Source: Endomychus coccineus (taxonomy: Eukaryota; Arthropoda; Insecta; Coleoptera; Endomychidae). From it: DNA of 64,000 bases. The translations under genes and the position numbers were made by a program. The notes beneath the pieces were generated by a model. The model saw only the letters and a program-made list of their open reading frames with translations, made no database searches and was not told where the DNA came from. Each line of letters opens with the position of its first letter. The first letter of the stretch is position 1. The stretch is from positions 200,185,997 through 200,249,996 of the forward strand of contig OY294068.1 in the NCBI GenBank assembly GCA_958510875.1, in the 5' to 3' direction. Below, one piece after another: positions 24,136 through 34,780 of this stretch.

Positions 24136-24890
24136 CTTTCAACGCACTCTTAGAATATTGAATAATGATTATTCTGATGCACAGATTGTTTCTTAATTCA
24201 CGTTGTACTTTCTCAAAATCTACCTGTTTCGAAATTGTAATGTCATTTACCCTATTTAAAAAAAAAAGAAAAAAAAGGGGTTTATTGTCTAACAGGAGTA
24301 ATCCCAATTACAAGACAAATATGTGGTTTACAGCTATGAATAAGTATAAGTAAAATAGATTGTACATTAGTTCATATTAAATATGCATATTATACTTGTT
24401 TCTTGTTTACTTATGGCACTTATGGTTACGTTTTCTCGTTATTATTAAAAGTGGTATAAAAACAAAGTAATTATTCTTTCATTTAATCGTAATGAGAAAC
24501 ATTGAAATCTTACATAGAAACGTTTATAGAGAGTTTATTTGATTCCACAGACGCGGGCTTTCTTTTACATTGTTCTACGGAAGACGACAGCTTTGATGTA
24601 GAAATAGATTTCTGGATATTAATTGACTTTTGAGTAGATTACGTTGGGGCTAATAGATTACAGAAGTTTCGACCTGCTGGGCATTATCAGAACTCTGCAG
24701 CAACCGTTGTCTCCATCATTCTAAGCCTTACGACTTCCTTGTGATTTCTTGAGCGAGTTGTACTAGCCTTTTTTCATTTTATGGTCTCCAACTCACCAGT
24801 ATTACCTTCAATTTTACTAGGTAGAACTAATCTATCTACCAAGTGAAACACCACTAATTAACTAACTTATCACTCAATTTGTGGAGCTAT
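24136..24890. other. No gene; weak hammerhead-like relic on the minus strand near 24655-24692
   Basis: On the minus strand CTGATAA (24684-24690) is followed, after a short GC-rich arm, by GAAAC (24666-24670) and a TTCT loop closed by GT-A. It resembles the motif at 45.0 kb with the invariant G8 changed to A. The rest is AT-rich and featureless. Confidence 0.35.
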
Positions 24891-24913
24891 AAAGTCAACA
24901 GAATTGAAATTCA

Positions 24914-25060
24914 TTGACTGAAACAGATTCAATTATATTGGAAGTACCACATGGCTCAATTTTGGGTCGTGTATTATTCCTAGAACACATAAATGGACTC
25001 CCAAATTGCACAAGAGATGCTGATGTTAGGGATTACAACTACCAAACGCCAAAGACACAC
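24914..25060 (+). pseudogene. Non-LTR retrotransposon reverse transcriptase fragment
   Basis: The plus strand encodes L-E-V-P-H-G-S-I-L-G-R-V-L-F-L...I-N-G-L-P, a degenerate form of the non-LTR RT motif '[21 protein letters not shown]'. Only this piece, about 40 residues, is recognisable; the catalytic YADD box is not intact downstream. Jockey/CR1-like by motif, too short to classify. Confidence 0.6.
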
Positions 25061-25179
25061 TTTTCATTGTCATTTGATTTCTACCAAGTAAATTGTTACG
25101 AATTATGTGATATATGTGAACATTTTCAATCAGTTTGCCGAAAAACCAGTCACAATTTCTTCAATTTAAACTGATTACT

Positions 25180-25760
25180 ACTCAAAGAGCGGGCAAAAGT
25201 ATTCATTACAGTTGGAGCATATGAAATTATCAAATGTCGCTTGATTTCTTAATATCAAGGATTCGTTTCCATATTAATAGCTCAACCAATAAAAGTAGAA
25301 ATTTATCATATTGTCAGTCACGACTGTATTAATATTTATGTTCAAATGGTACAAAGTAATAAGTTTATAATTAATGATTTTATTTCAGCCAGGTGTTTGA
25401 ATGTTTTCGATTTATTTTATATTACCGATATCGTATAAATAATCTATTATGATAAATATTTTCTTAAATGTCAAAGAAATGAATTTATGATGCGAAGAAC
25501 TGACTGGACTATTTGAATTTCATCGAATAAGATATTCGCATAAACGGAATGCAAATCAAATAGCCAATTACTGATCTTCTCACAGTTGACGTCATCGATT
25601 ATTTCAGAGAACCTTTCAGAGCGAATTCACTGTAACATTCATTCAATTGAATCTACATCAGAGGCTTATCACCTAATTTTCTTGATAGAATTGCGTAATA
25701 ACCGGGCAGCTCGAATAAAAGAATTGGTAATATTAATAGTAATAATATAAAAAAATTGAT
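25180..25760. other. No gene recognised
   Basis: AT-rich spacer between the non-LTR fragment and the BEL/Pao fragment. Nothing supported. Confidence 0.4.
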
Positions 25761-25762
25761 GA

Positions 25763-26130
25763 GTGATCTTCCAAAGGACCGGTGTCGATTACTGCGGACC
25801 TTTTCCTTTGAAAGATAGACAATTTCGAAATTATACCTTAAGAAAATCATACATCTGCATCTTTATATGCTTCGCGACTAAGGCCAGGTATCTGGAGGTG
25901 GTAAGTGACATTACCACAGAATCGTTTATCGCAGCAATGACGCGATTTTTTGCCAGACGAGGATTATGTGAAAACAACGGCAGCAACTTTGATGAAGTTC
26001 GAATTAAATCATCCAAATTAATTTGAGCCAAGACGTTATAGCTTAGAAACTTCGTTCCTCCACGTCGGTGGGCTTTGGGAGGTCTGGTGTGAATTGGTCA
26101 AATACCACTTGAAAAGAGCCTAGTCTCCAG
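25763..26130 (+). pseudogene. BEL/Pao retrotransposon integrase core fragment
   Basis: The frame encodes T-G-V-D-Y-C-G-P-F with the first catalytic Asp, then C-F-A-T-K-A-R-Y-L-E-V-V-S-D and T-E-S-F-I-A-A-M-T-R-F-F-A-R-R-G, all hallmarks of BEL/Pao integrases. The second catalytic motif reads E-N-N-G-S-N-F where D-N-G-T-N-F is expected, so that Asp is lost. The region matching 'PPRAPHFGGLWE' follows in broken frames (N-F-V-P-P-R near 26050, then L-W-E and V-K-Y-H-L-K). No LTRs, reverse transcriptase or protease are visible nearby, so this is a small remnant. Confidence 0.82.
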
Positions 26131-26458
26131 TTGCTTCTGTCAGAGTAGTTTCTTGTTCAGTCTCGAAAAAGTCAACTGGCTTGCCACCGATTACCATTTT
26201 CTGCTGAGGCTCGATTTTGTACCTTCTGGAGAAGATGATAATGGTGGTTTTCTCCAGCTGAATGGAGAGTTTGATCTATTTACAACAGATCCCTGGCACT
26301 CAGTATTGGTTAAAAAAATATAGAAGCTATTTTCGATCGGAGGTTTCAGAGGATATCGATTCGTTTCGTTCAACATCACACATTAGAACTGGTTCTATCA
26401 ATGGTATCGATATTCCTACACAGCTGAATGTGGGTTTCCAAATATTGGAAAGATTATG

Positions 26459-26700
26459 TCATAGATTTCTGTTTCTTATGTAATACTTGGTTGTTAAAAT
26501 ATGGCGATATACTAAGATTTTGGTATGCTCGAATAATATGTGGTGATTACTGCGACCAGTTTCACCAATGTATACTTTACCACAAGAATATGCGATGTAA
26601 TGAACACCTTCCGAATAAAAAGAACGTGAAGAGTGTTCGACCGACTTGTGAAATTGGTATAATTTGTTTTTCAAGGATTTCAATATTCGGTTCACGACAT
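26459..26700 (-). pseudogene. Penelope-like element GIY-YIG endonuclease fragment
   Basis: The minus strand encodes G-V-H-Y-I-A-Y-S-C-G-K-V-Y-I-G-E-T-G-R-S, the GIY-YIG core with the Cys-Gly element of PLE C-termini, preceded by the usual linker rich in Leu and Lys. The reverse transcriptase part is gone and the endonuclease tail is truncated. A PLE-tail-like GAAACGTTACGAC lies just outside, near 26773. Confidence 0.75.
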
Positions 26701-27753
26701 TTTCGGATAAGATACCGATACAATGTATAATATCATATCAGTTGGTTATGGGCTGAAAGTAATTTGTTGTCGAAACGTTACGACATTTATGGATCGGTAT
26801 CGAATGGCAGTGGGTGAAACGTAGGGTCCACGTTCTAAAATAGATATACGTAAAAGGAGACATGAAGATCTTTATCGCGGGCAACATAATACCACCAATT
26901 TATTCGATGTCCGATCCTCTACTCTCCGAGTTTGTATTGTGTAGATTACGTGATCGATAAAAATATAGTAGCCACGAACAGTAACTTCATCGGCCAGGTG
27001 TTAAAGGGTTAAAGCAAAAGAGAGTCGTCACTTGTAGCACCTGTCAGTTGATCCCGTATGGAATCTTTCGCCTTAGACATTTAGCAGACAAGTTCATTAT
27101 ATTAGATTTCATGTGTATCTGATTTACCATTATAGCTTTTATATTCAAATTATAGTGATATGTATAAGGAATTACTAAACGTGGAATACAGCCTCAGGCC
27201 TCTGTTAATATTTACTTATACGTGTAGTTATTTTGACGACAAGCAAAACATCTTCACTAAACATAGTTTTAAAATACCCACGAGAGGACAATGTGAAAAC
27301 TCCTTGAAAAATGAAACAAGAAATGATTTATTTGGTCAAAACTTATTTTATTTCTTAACATAATCTCCTTGTAGCCCGATTTAATGTTTTTCTTTCTTAA
27401 CATAATCAAAAATTTCGGAACATACGTCCTTCATGGTACAGATGATCGTTTCACTGGATATTGTATCCGAGATGGCTTTTCCAAACATGCGTTTCAAAGA
27501 AAATGTTATCTTCCGTCTTGTATAAATATTCCACGGGACTGAGAATGAAAAACCCGTTCAAATTGATTGCAGCTTGGTTGCATGTCTTACTTGATTACAT
27601 AAAAATATGTTTCCCCATTTTGCCTCTCAATTCTGATGAGAACCATTGAGCTATTCAAGAAAAATAAGTCTGCATAATGTCCAAAAGTCACCTTTTGAGA
27701 ACAACTGAATTCCTAATTATTGTAATTCAATTATCATAGAATTAATAAAAAAC
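26701..27753. other. No gene recognised
   Basis: Mid-GC sequence to about 27060, then AT-rich. Short frames at 27160-27363 and 27461-27649 have no motif. Confidence 0.4.
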
Positions 27754-29389
27754 AGAAACGTGTGGCACTCGGGGACTGCCGCGGTGAAGCTATTGCATAG
27801 CAATTTTTCTCAACTTATGCAATTATAATCATTTATTTATTTTTAATTTATGCAGTATTTTTTTCTTTGATATTAATTCAAGTTACACTTTTTGAGCGTG
27901 GTGACCGATAAAAAAACAAATTATTTTCTTTTATTGAATAAATGAGAAGTTAATATCGTTTAAAATATTTTAATTATCTTATAATACATGTAGGTTATTC
28001 AGGAATTTGTTATCATTGAAACTATAGGTTTATGGTAACTGAAATAAGAGACATAAGTTTGAGACTTGATATCCTGTAAATATCTGGAAAATACCGCGTC
28101 AATGGTGGCCCCATATTTTGTTGTGGATTCTTGTGGATCATTATTCATTTTCAAATTCAATTTTTCCTAAAGAAAAGTTGTCAACCGCTCTGATTTTTTA
28201 TCAGCGAAGTTGATGTTGAAATCACAGCCAAGATAAGTGGAAATTTATTACCATTTGTACCAAGTATTTTCGACCCTTCTTCAGTGTACTCCAGGAAAGT
28301 GCGATGAATAAAATGCTCTACTTCGTCCAATTTTGGATTCGGAGAAATGTAAATTGCTACCATGACTATGTGTAGGCCATTTCTAAGTTTGCATAAGCAC
28401 GCACAAATATCTCCAAAAAATGAGCGCCTAACATTAACATCGCTAACGTGTGCAATATTTATTTCAATATTCGGAGTCATAATATTAGTTACATTATTAT
28501 TATTTTGGTAAATAGCTACCCCACCTTTTGGAACAGTATCTCCTTTGAATTGAACGATACAATTGAAATTAGGTATTTCAATCGGATTATCATGCGCCAT
28601 GCAAGATTCGGTAAGAAGTAACACATTTGTTTGTCTCGTAACTGAATCTTGTAAATCGTATTTGTGACTATTTAGACTTTGGAAATTGAAAGTCATTATT
28701 GAAATGCCATTTCTATTACTAAGGAAATCTAAGACACTTTGAGCTGTCGTCTGAACACTATTTAAAGGCAGTCTTTTGAATTCTTGCAACAAAGATGCAG
28801 TCGATGCAGCTTGCCTTCGATTATTATAAAACTTGAATGTAGAATTATCGTTTTTTGTCGTGATATACAATTTTTCAATATTAGTCACCCGACAGAGCGC
28901 AACATAAACGAGTTCCTGTTATTTTTCGTTACGGAATTTCTTGCTTCGGTCGTCGCGCTCAAAGCCCGTGATAAAAGCTATATGCAATATATGCAATAGC
29001 TTAATAGAAACAGGTACTCTCAGGTCTCTGCTACGCGCGTCTAACGTATAAACTTTAACTGACGCGTAGCGAGCTCCTAGAGGCATATGTCAAAATGCTT
29101 TCGTTCGTAGCTAATTACATAGGACGTCTGGAGTTCATGCAATTATGTTTTTAGATAATTCGAACCTTCTAATTTCGATAGGCCACGTGAAAATCCCGGA
29201 GTCTAAAGCGCTAGAGTGTTATAACATTCCTATAAAATAGCGAAATTTCTCACTTTTAGAAACTTCAAATTAATTAATTAATTTGACACATGTTAGGTGT
29301 TTAGGTCTTACATTACTTTTCGTTACGGAATTTCTTGATTCGGTCGTCGCGCTCGAAGCCCGCGATAAACACTATATGCAATAGCTTAA
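27754..29389 (-). mobile_element. Helentron deletion derivative, copy A (endonuclease frame broken)
   Basis: The right end (5' on the minus strand) reads AAGCTATTGCATATAG and the left end holds GCTATGCAATAGCTT, its inverse, followed by a GGCA...TGCC hairpin and CACACG. Such subterminal inverted repeats plus a 3' hairpin fit Helentrons. The coding part has V-Y-V-A-L-C-R-V-T-N-I-E-K, the end of a PIF1-type helicase, fused to an endonuclease/exonuclease/phosphatase domain (28181-28888). A frameshift in the G-D-F-N motif and later differences kill this copy. Rep and most of the helicase are deleted. A second 5'-end module lies inside at about 28916-29001. Confidence 0.72.
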
Positions 29390-30544
29390 AAACTCATTAT
29401 TTTCTTCCAGTATCGGAAGAGTTAGTCAATCTCCTTATAAAATTGTGGAGGAAAGCAAGGAAGTAGGTAGCAGTTGAAAGATGGGAAAGAGCACTGATGG
29501 ACATATGTTATGTCAATTTTTAGTTCTTAAAATACATTTTTTTAGCTCAGCAAACAATATTTGATAATTAAGTAAAAAAAATGTTAATCAAATTAAATAG
29601 ATCCTGAAAAACGAACGATAACAGTGACAGAACGGCACGAATCACAGTGTTTATTCGTGACGCTGGCTCTTGTACCATTTAGTTGACTAGAAAAATGAAA
29701 ATACGAAATTCCATTATGTTGAATTTTTATATGAAAGGTTGTTGATCAGTAACTGGTGAGGGTCTCGCGTTGACGTTGTAAATGTTTCTTGATGTAGATA
29801 TGCAAGAAATATTACGTCAAAATAAATTTACGATGTTAATCATAAATGCCCTTTGAAATCTACGAAATTTATTTAGTATAATAAACATTAGAGATGCCTA
29901 TTAAGACAATTGTAATAAAACAACTAATTTTATCACGAAATAAAATTCTATTAAGCACATTTACGGCATGATAATAAACAATGTCACGGGTGGCATAAAA
30001 AGATCTGGGAAACACTGCATACCGACCCAAGCGGATTGTTTATGTCTTCGAGATGCCGACCATATACAAGGGTTAACTGGAAAATAGACTGCTTTCGTTT
30101 CGAAAGTAACCAGTCTCGAGAACAATTGATTTTGATAGCACGGTGGGAGTTTGAAAGTAATTTATCAAAATCAAGTTTCACCCTATTTCTGGGACATTTC
30201 CCGAAATTCCGAATGGGCAATTTCAATGGTGACTCAACTAGAAATTAAATTTGTGTCTATCGAAAGCGTTTTTACATTAGTTAACCTGGTAAGAGTGAAT
30301 TGCGTGCGAAAAAGAAGAAAAATGCCTAAAACCTAAACGCTTTGGCAACGCCGCGTTACCTAGTCAAAGTAGGGACCTGTATTATCTGTTTAATTAAAGC
30401 AATCTCTTACACGGTCACTGTCGAATGCGTTATTTTCAAGATATTTTGAAAAAATTGATCATTAATAATTCTTATTATTGAACGATAAATAATGAGTATT
30501 ACATGATGTGTGAGATATAAAGGTAGAATCATAATTAAAAAAAA
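29390..30544. other. No gene between the two Helentron copies
   Basis: AT-rich unique-looking DNA with short overlapping frames near 29984-30336 that lack motifs. It is not duplicated next to either copy, so A and B are separate insertions, not a local segmental duplication. Confidence 0.45.
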
Positions 30545-32207
30545 AGAAACGTGTGGCACTCGGGGACTGCCGCGGTGAAGCTATTGCATAGCATTTTTTC
30601 TCAACTTATGCAATTATAATTATTTATTTATTTTTAATTTATGCAGTATTTTTTTTTCTTTGATATTAGTTCAAGTTTTTTCTTTGATATTAATTCAAGT
30701 TACACTTTTTGAGCGTGGTGACCGATTAGAAAACAAATTTTTTTCTTTTATTGAATAAATGAGAAGTTAATATCGTTTAAAAGATTTTTATTATCTTACA
30801 ATACATGTAGGTTATTCAGGAATTTGTTATCATTGAAACTATAGGTTTATGGTAACTGAAATAAGAGACATAAGTTTGAGACTTGATATCCTCTAAATAT
30901 CTGGAAAATACCGCGTCAATGGTGGCCCCATATTTTGTTGTGGATTCTTGTGGATCATTATTCATTTTCAAATTCAATTTTTCCGAAAGAAAAGTTGTCA
31001 ACAGCTCTGATTTTTTATCAGCGAAGTTGATGTTGAAATCGCCAGCCAAGATAAGTGGAAATTTATTACCATTTGTACCAAGTATTTTCGACCCTTCTTC
31101 AGTGTACTCCAGTAAAGTGCGATGAATAAAATGCTCTACCTCGTCCAATTTTGGATTCGGAGAAATGTAAATTGCTACCATGACTATGTGTAGGCCATTA
31201 CTAAGTTTGCATAAGCACTCACAAATATCTCCAAAAAATGAGCGCCTAACATTAACATCGCTAACGTGTGCAATATTTATTTCAATATTCGGAGTCATAA
31301 TATTAGTTACATTATTATTATTTTGGTAAATAGCTACCCCACCTTTTGGAACAGTATCTCGTTTGAATTGAACAATACAATTGAAATTAGGTATTTCAAT
31401 CGGATTATCATGCGCCATGCAAGATTCGGTAAGAAGTAACACATTTGTTTGTCTCGTAACTGAATCTTGTAAATCGTATTTGTGACTATTTAGACTTTGG
31501 AAATTGAAAGTCATTATTGAAATGCCATTTCTATTACTAAGGAAATCTAAGACACTTTGAGCTGTCGTCTGAACACTATTTAAAGGCAGTCTTTTGAATT
31601 CTTGCAACAAAGATGCAGTCGATGCAGCTTGCCTTCGATTATTATAAAACTTGAATGTAGATTTATCGTTTTTTGTCGTGATATACAATTTTTCAATATT
31701 AGTCACCCGAGAGAGCGCAACATAAACGAGTTCCTGTTATTTTTCGTTACGGAATTTCTTGATTCGGTCATCGGGCTCAAAGCCCGTGATAAAAGCTATA
31801 TGCAATATATGCAATAGCTTAATAGAAACAGGTACTCTCAGGTCTCTGCTACGCGCGTCTAACGTATAAACTCTAACTGACGCGTAGCGAGCTCCTAGAG
31901 GCATATGTCAAAATGATTTCGTTCGTAGCTAATTACATAGGACGTCTGGAGTTCATGCAATTATGTTTTTAGATAATTCGAACCTTCTAATTTCGATAGG
32001 CTACGTGAAAATCCCGGAGTCTAGAGCGCTAGAGTGTTATAACATTCGTATAAAATAGCGAAATTTCTCACTTTTAGAAACTTCAAATTAATTAATTAAT
32101 TTGACACATGTTAGGTGTTTAGGTCTTACATTATTTTTCGTTACGGAATTTCTTGATTCGGTCGCCGCGCTCAAAGCCCGCGATAAAAGCTATATGCAAT
32201 AGCTTAA
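30545..32207 (-). mobile_element. Helentron deletion derivative, copy B
   Basis: Nearly the same sequence as copy A from end to end, including the terminal GCTATGCAATAGC hairpin, the doubled 5'-end module (about 31736-31822 and 32125-32207) and the same deletion joining that module to the helicase tail. It differs by scattered substitutions and an extra 26-27 bp duplication near 30655-30690 (TTTGATATTA...TTCAAG). Flanks are A-rich and no target duplication is evident, as expected for rolling-circle elements. Confidence 0.72.
30816..31736 (-). CDS. Helicase C-terminus fused to Helentron endonuclease domain, open frame without normal start
   Basis: A stop codon directly precedes the frame, which opens Q-E-L-V-Y-V-A-L-S-R-V-T-N-I, the last conserved motif of PIF1/Helitron helicases. 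An endonuclease/exonuclease/phosphatase fold follows. Numbered from the V of V-T-N-I: F-N at 67-68, T-E-S near 93-95, G-G-V-A-I-Y at 122-127, A-I-Y-I-S-P near 178-183, A-G-D-F-N at 221-225, I-D-A-V-F at 263-267 and S-Y-H-K-P-I at 284-289. In autonomous Helentrons this domain follows Rep-helicase on one protein and is thought to nick DNA. Here no ATG occurs until about residue 65, inside the domain. The frame is intact over 300 codons, but translation is doubtful. Confidence 0.75.
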   Translation of the reverse strand, partial: QELVYVALSRVTNIEKLYITTKNDKSTFKFYNNRRQAASTASLLQEFKRLPLNSVQTTAQSVLDFLSNRNGISIMTFNFQSLNSHKYDLQDSVTRQTNVLLLTESCMAHDNPIEIPNFNCIVQFKRDTVPKGGVAIYQNNNNVTNIMTPNIEINIAHVSDVNVRRSFFGDICECLCKLSNGLHIVMVAIYISPNPKLDEVEHFIHRTLLEYTEEGSKILGTNGNKFPLILAGDFNINFADKKSELLTTFLSEKLNLKMNNDPQESTTKYGATIDAVFSRYLEDIKSQTYVSYFSYHKPIVSMITNS

Positions 32208-33388
32208 CAATTAGATAAAAGTGCAGAATGTCAAGAACAGATGGCGCACTGCTCACTAACACCACACTAGTGATTTTTCATATTTTGTCAACTTTCCCGG
32301 CTGAATATATGGTTAAGATGAAAAGGTAAGAAGCCATGTTGTTCAAAAAGGCTCATGAAAAGTTTTCTTATCATTGTTTGGTACAGCAGTAACGTCAAGA
32401 TATATCAAACTTTCACGCGAAATCAGAAGCAAGTCTCCACTGGCATACATTTGGACTTTTTGCCAACCAAGTTAAGACTCGAGAACGTTTCTGCGCTGTC
32501 CATGGTCGGCTACCGCGTTGATTCTTGGACCATTGCGATTGAATATATTTTCATTAGAATATACAGGCTGTTCGGGTTTGTTTCGGCCGAACTGAAACAG
32601 GCGAAAGAACTCATCATTTAAAAAGTTCATATAAACAAGGGTCCGATATCTATCATTAGTGGAGTCACAGGGGGCAGTCAGTATTACACATTATTCAAGG
32701 AATTTTATAGAACGAAGATGGAGGTTGATATTTTTTTTTCAAAGGGATTGTTGCTTAGCACATTTGTATTGAACAAAATGGTGGTCATTTTGAACATTTC
32801 ATTTTAAGGAAAAGATACAAATCAAATTTTTTTTCAATGTCTTATGTCAGCCCGGTGTGTAACTTCTAGTTTCATATTTTTTGTATGATACGATTCTCAG
32901 GTCGATGCTTGAATATTGTGAAGACTTAACGGATTGAACCTGGTAGTTAAAAATAAGATGATGCAGTAGTTGAGACATAGTCGAAACCCGTGTGGTATAA
33001 CAAGATTCTGTTATTATTGGGGACCAAAAAATAGCATTCCATCGAGCCTATCTGTGAACCCATCTTGAATATTTTCTACCTTTCTAGAGACCACTAATAC
33101 CTTCTGATAAACACATTGAAACAATTGAGTGCGCCACGGAACAAAAGAAGAACGAGACAAATTAGTAAGGACAAGGAATCTTCCCTAATAATTCACACAG
33201 CTCTCTTATCTCTACCCACTCAAATTGGTCCTCTCTTCGTAACTAACTTGTTTTTTATCAACGTAATATAAGTGTCACTCAGTAGCGTACCTCGATACTT
33301 CACTATTACTGAATTTCTTATTGTTGCGTGAGAAACAGTAAATATATTGGGAATGATTTAGAAACAGCTAATAAATGAATAACTGTTA
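32208..33388. other. No gene recognised
   Basis: Unassigned sequence. An 88-codon frame (32355-32621) in a mid-GC patch has no motif that I recognise. The rest is AT-rich. Confidence 0.35.
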
Positions 33389-34780
33389 CAGTAGCGGCTC
33401 GTGAGTTATGAAACAGAGTGGGCACAAGAAAAACTTGGAAGAAACGTCTATGACTTTGTTGTCAAAATCCGGGATAGACTGAACTAACTTCTTTTATATT
33501 AATAGGACCACCAATGCGTTCAGTAGATCTTCTGACATTGTGCTTGTCAGAAAATGTTTACTGCGTTTGAGGGTGGAAAAACATCGTTCGCATTCTGCTG
33601 TCGACGTGGGTATTATACAAATAATATCCAACAGCTTGTAGGTTTCCATCAAAACCTTTTTCAGGTTGTTGTCTGTTATGAACCCTAAAAGTGGCAAAAG
33701 ACCACCTACGTCACACATGTCATCGCGCTTATAAATTGCTGAAAGTTATTTTTTTATTTTACTCTGTCCATCATAGATTTCCCAGTACCATCAAGATGTT
33801 TTTGTGGAAATGCATGTCTATAAGTTTTCAAATTTTGAGAAACAAATAATTTTGCTTCACTTAAGTGATGCCTAAAATCAAATCGGTCGCTAATTTGGCT
33901 CAAAATAGTGTCACATACTTCCTTTACAATAACAGCTCTGTTATCTGCAGCTGTAGTTTTTGTCTTTTCCTAGCAGGTTCTTCATTATTGCGTTCTTGAT
34001 TGTCATTGTCAGTATAATTTCTAAGTCGAATAATTTGCTGTTAGAATTGTTCAATTGCCTTTTGCAGTTGAGCACTGTCAATCCCGCACATTTGAGTCTG
34101 ATTAAATAATATTTCAACATGGGGCATGAGGAAATGGAATATTTTCAACCAGTAGAGAGATTCCGGGCAATTCAAATGTTTCAATAAACCACTTGCTCCA
34201 TTAATATTAACTGAATTCATCCCATCCTCGTCAATAATTTTGTCTAAACATTGAAATAATCCTGGTGTTCAAATAATGTGTTCACAGTTCGACTTTTGAA
34301 AATCCAGCGTGTAGGAAGAGCGCGTGGTTATCTACGTTTGACTATTTCATCAATAATTACCGTTCATGTGCATGTGGAAATGTTCTTTTGATAATGGCTT
34401 GGACATCATTTGTATTACCACTCATCGCGGACGCCCATCGTAACTTTCAGCTATTTTGATGTTTCCACCACTGAGCTATCTGGTCCCTCTTTCAGCTATC
34501 ACTTTATTGTTATCAGACCCAGAAGGAGAATTTAAAATAGTTCACAATTCATTAAGCAATGTTTTTGTTAATACATCAGTATTATGTCAACCCGGCTTAA
34601 ATAAAGACCAAAAGCGATCATAAATTTGTCCATTAAACAAGTATCGAATAATAACAAGGATTTGCTGATGATTAGAGGTGTCTGTAGTTTCATCGGTCTC
34701 CAAAGCAATGAAATTTGTAGATTTAATTTCTTTCAATATTTCCTGCTTTTATCTTAGTATGTTTTTCTATCATGTAGTCG
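33389..34780 (-). pseudogene. hAT transposase remnant (ZMYM1-like), one terminus visible
   Basis: The left end, CAGTAGCGGCTCGTGAG, is close to the ends of the two other hAT copies. Minus-strand fragments run from D-E-T-T-D-T-S-N-H-Q-Q (about 34665-34700; the DUF4371 catalytic Asp region), through F-R-H-H-L-S-E-A-K-L-F and A-F-P-Q-K-H (33810-33880), to S-T-A-E-C-E-R-C-F-S-T-L-K-R (about 33570-33610; hATC dimerisation). So it keeps more of the transposase than the 18.7- and 54.9-kb copies. Stops and frameshifts are frequent and I could not find the right terminus. Confidence 0.75.

Noticed and set aside
30816..31706. Host apurinic endonuclease or LINE ORF2 gene
   Set aside because: The helicase tail fused in front and the hairpin/inverted termini shared with copy A point to a Helentron; no reverse transcriptase follows.
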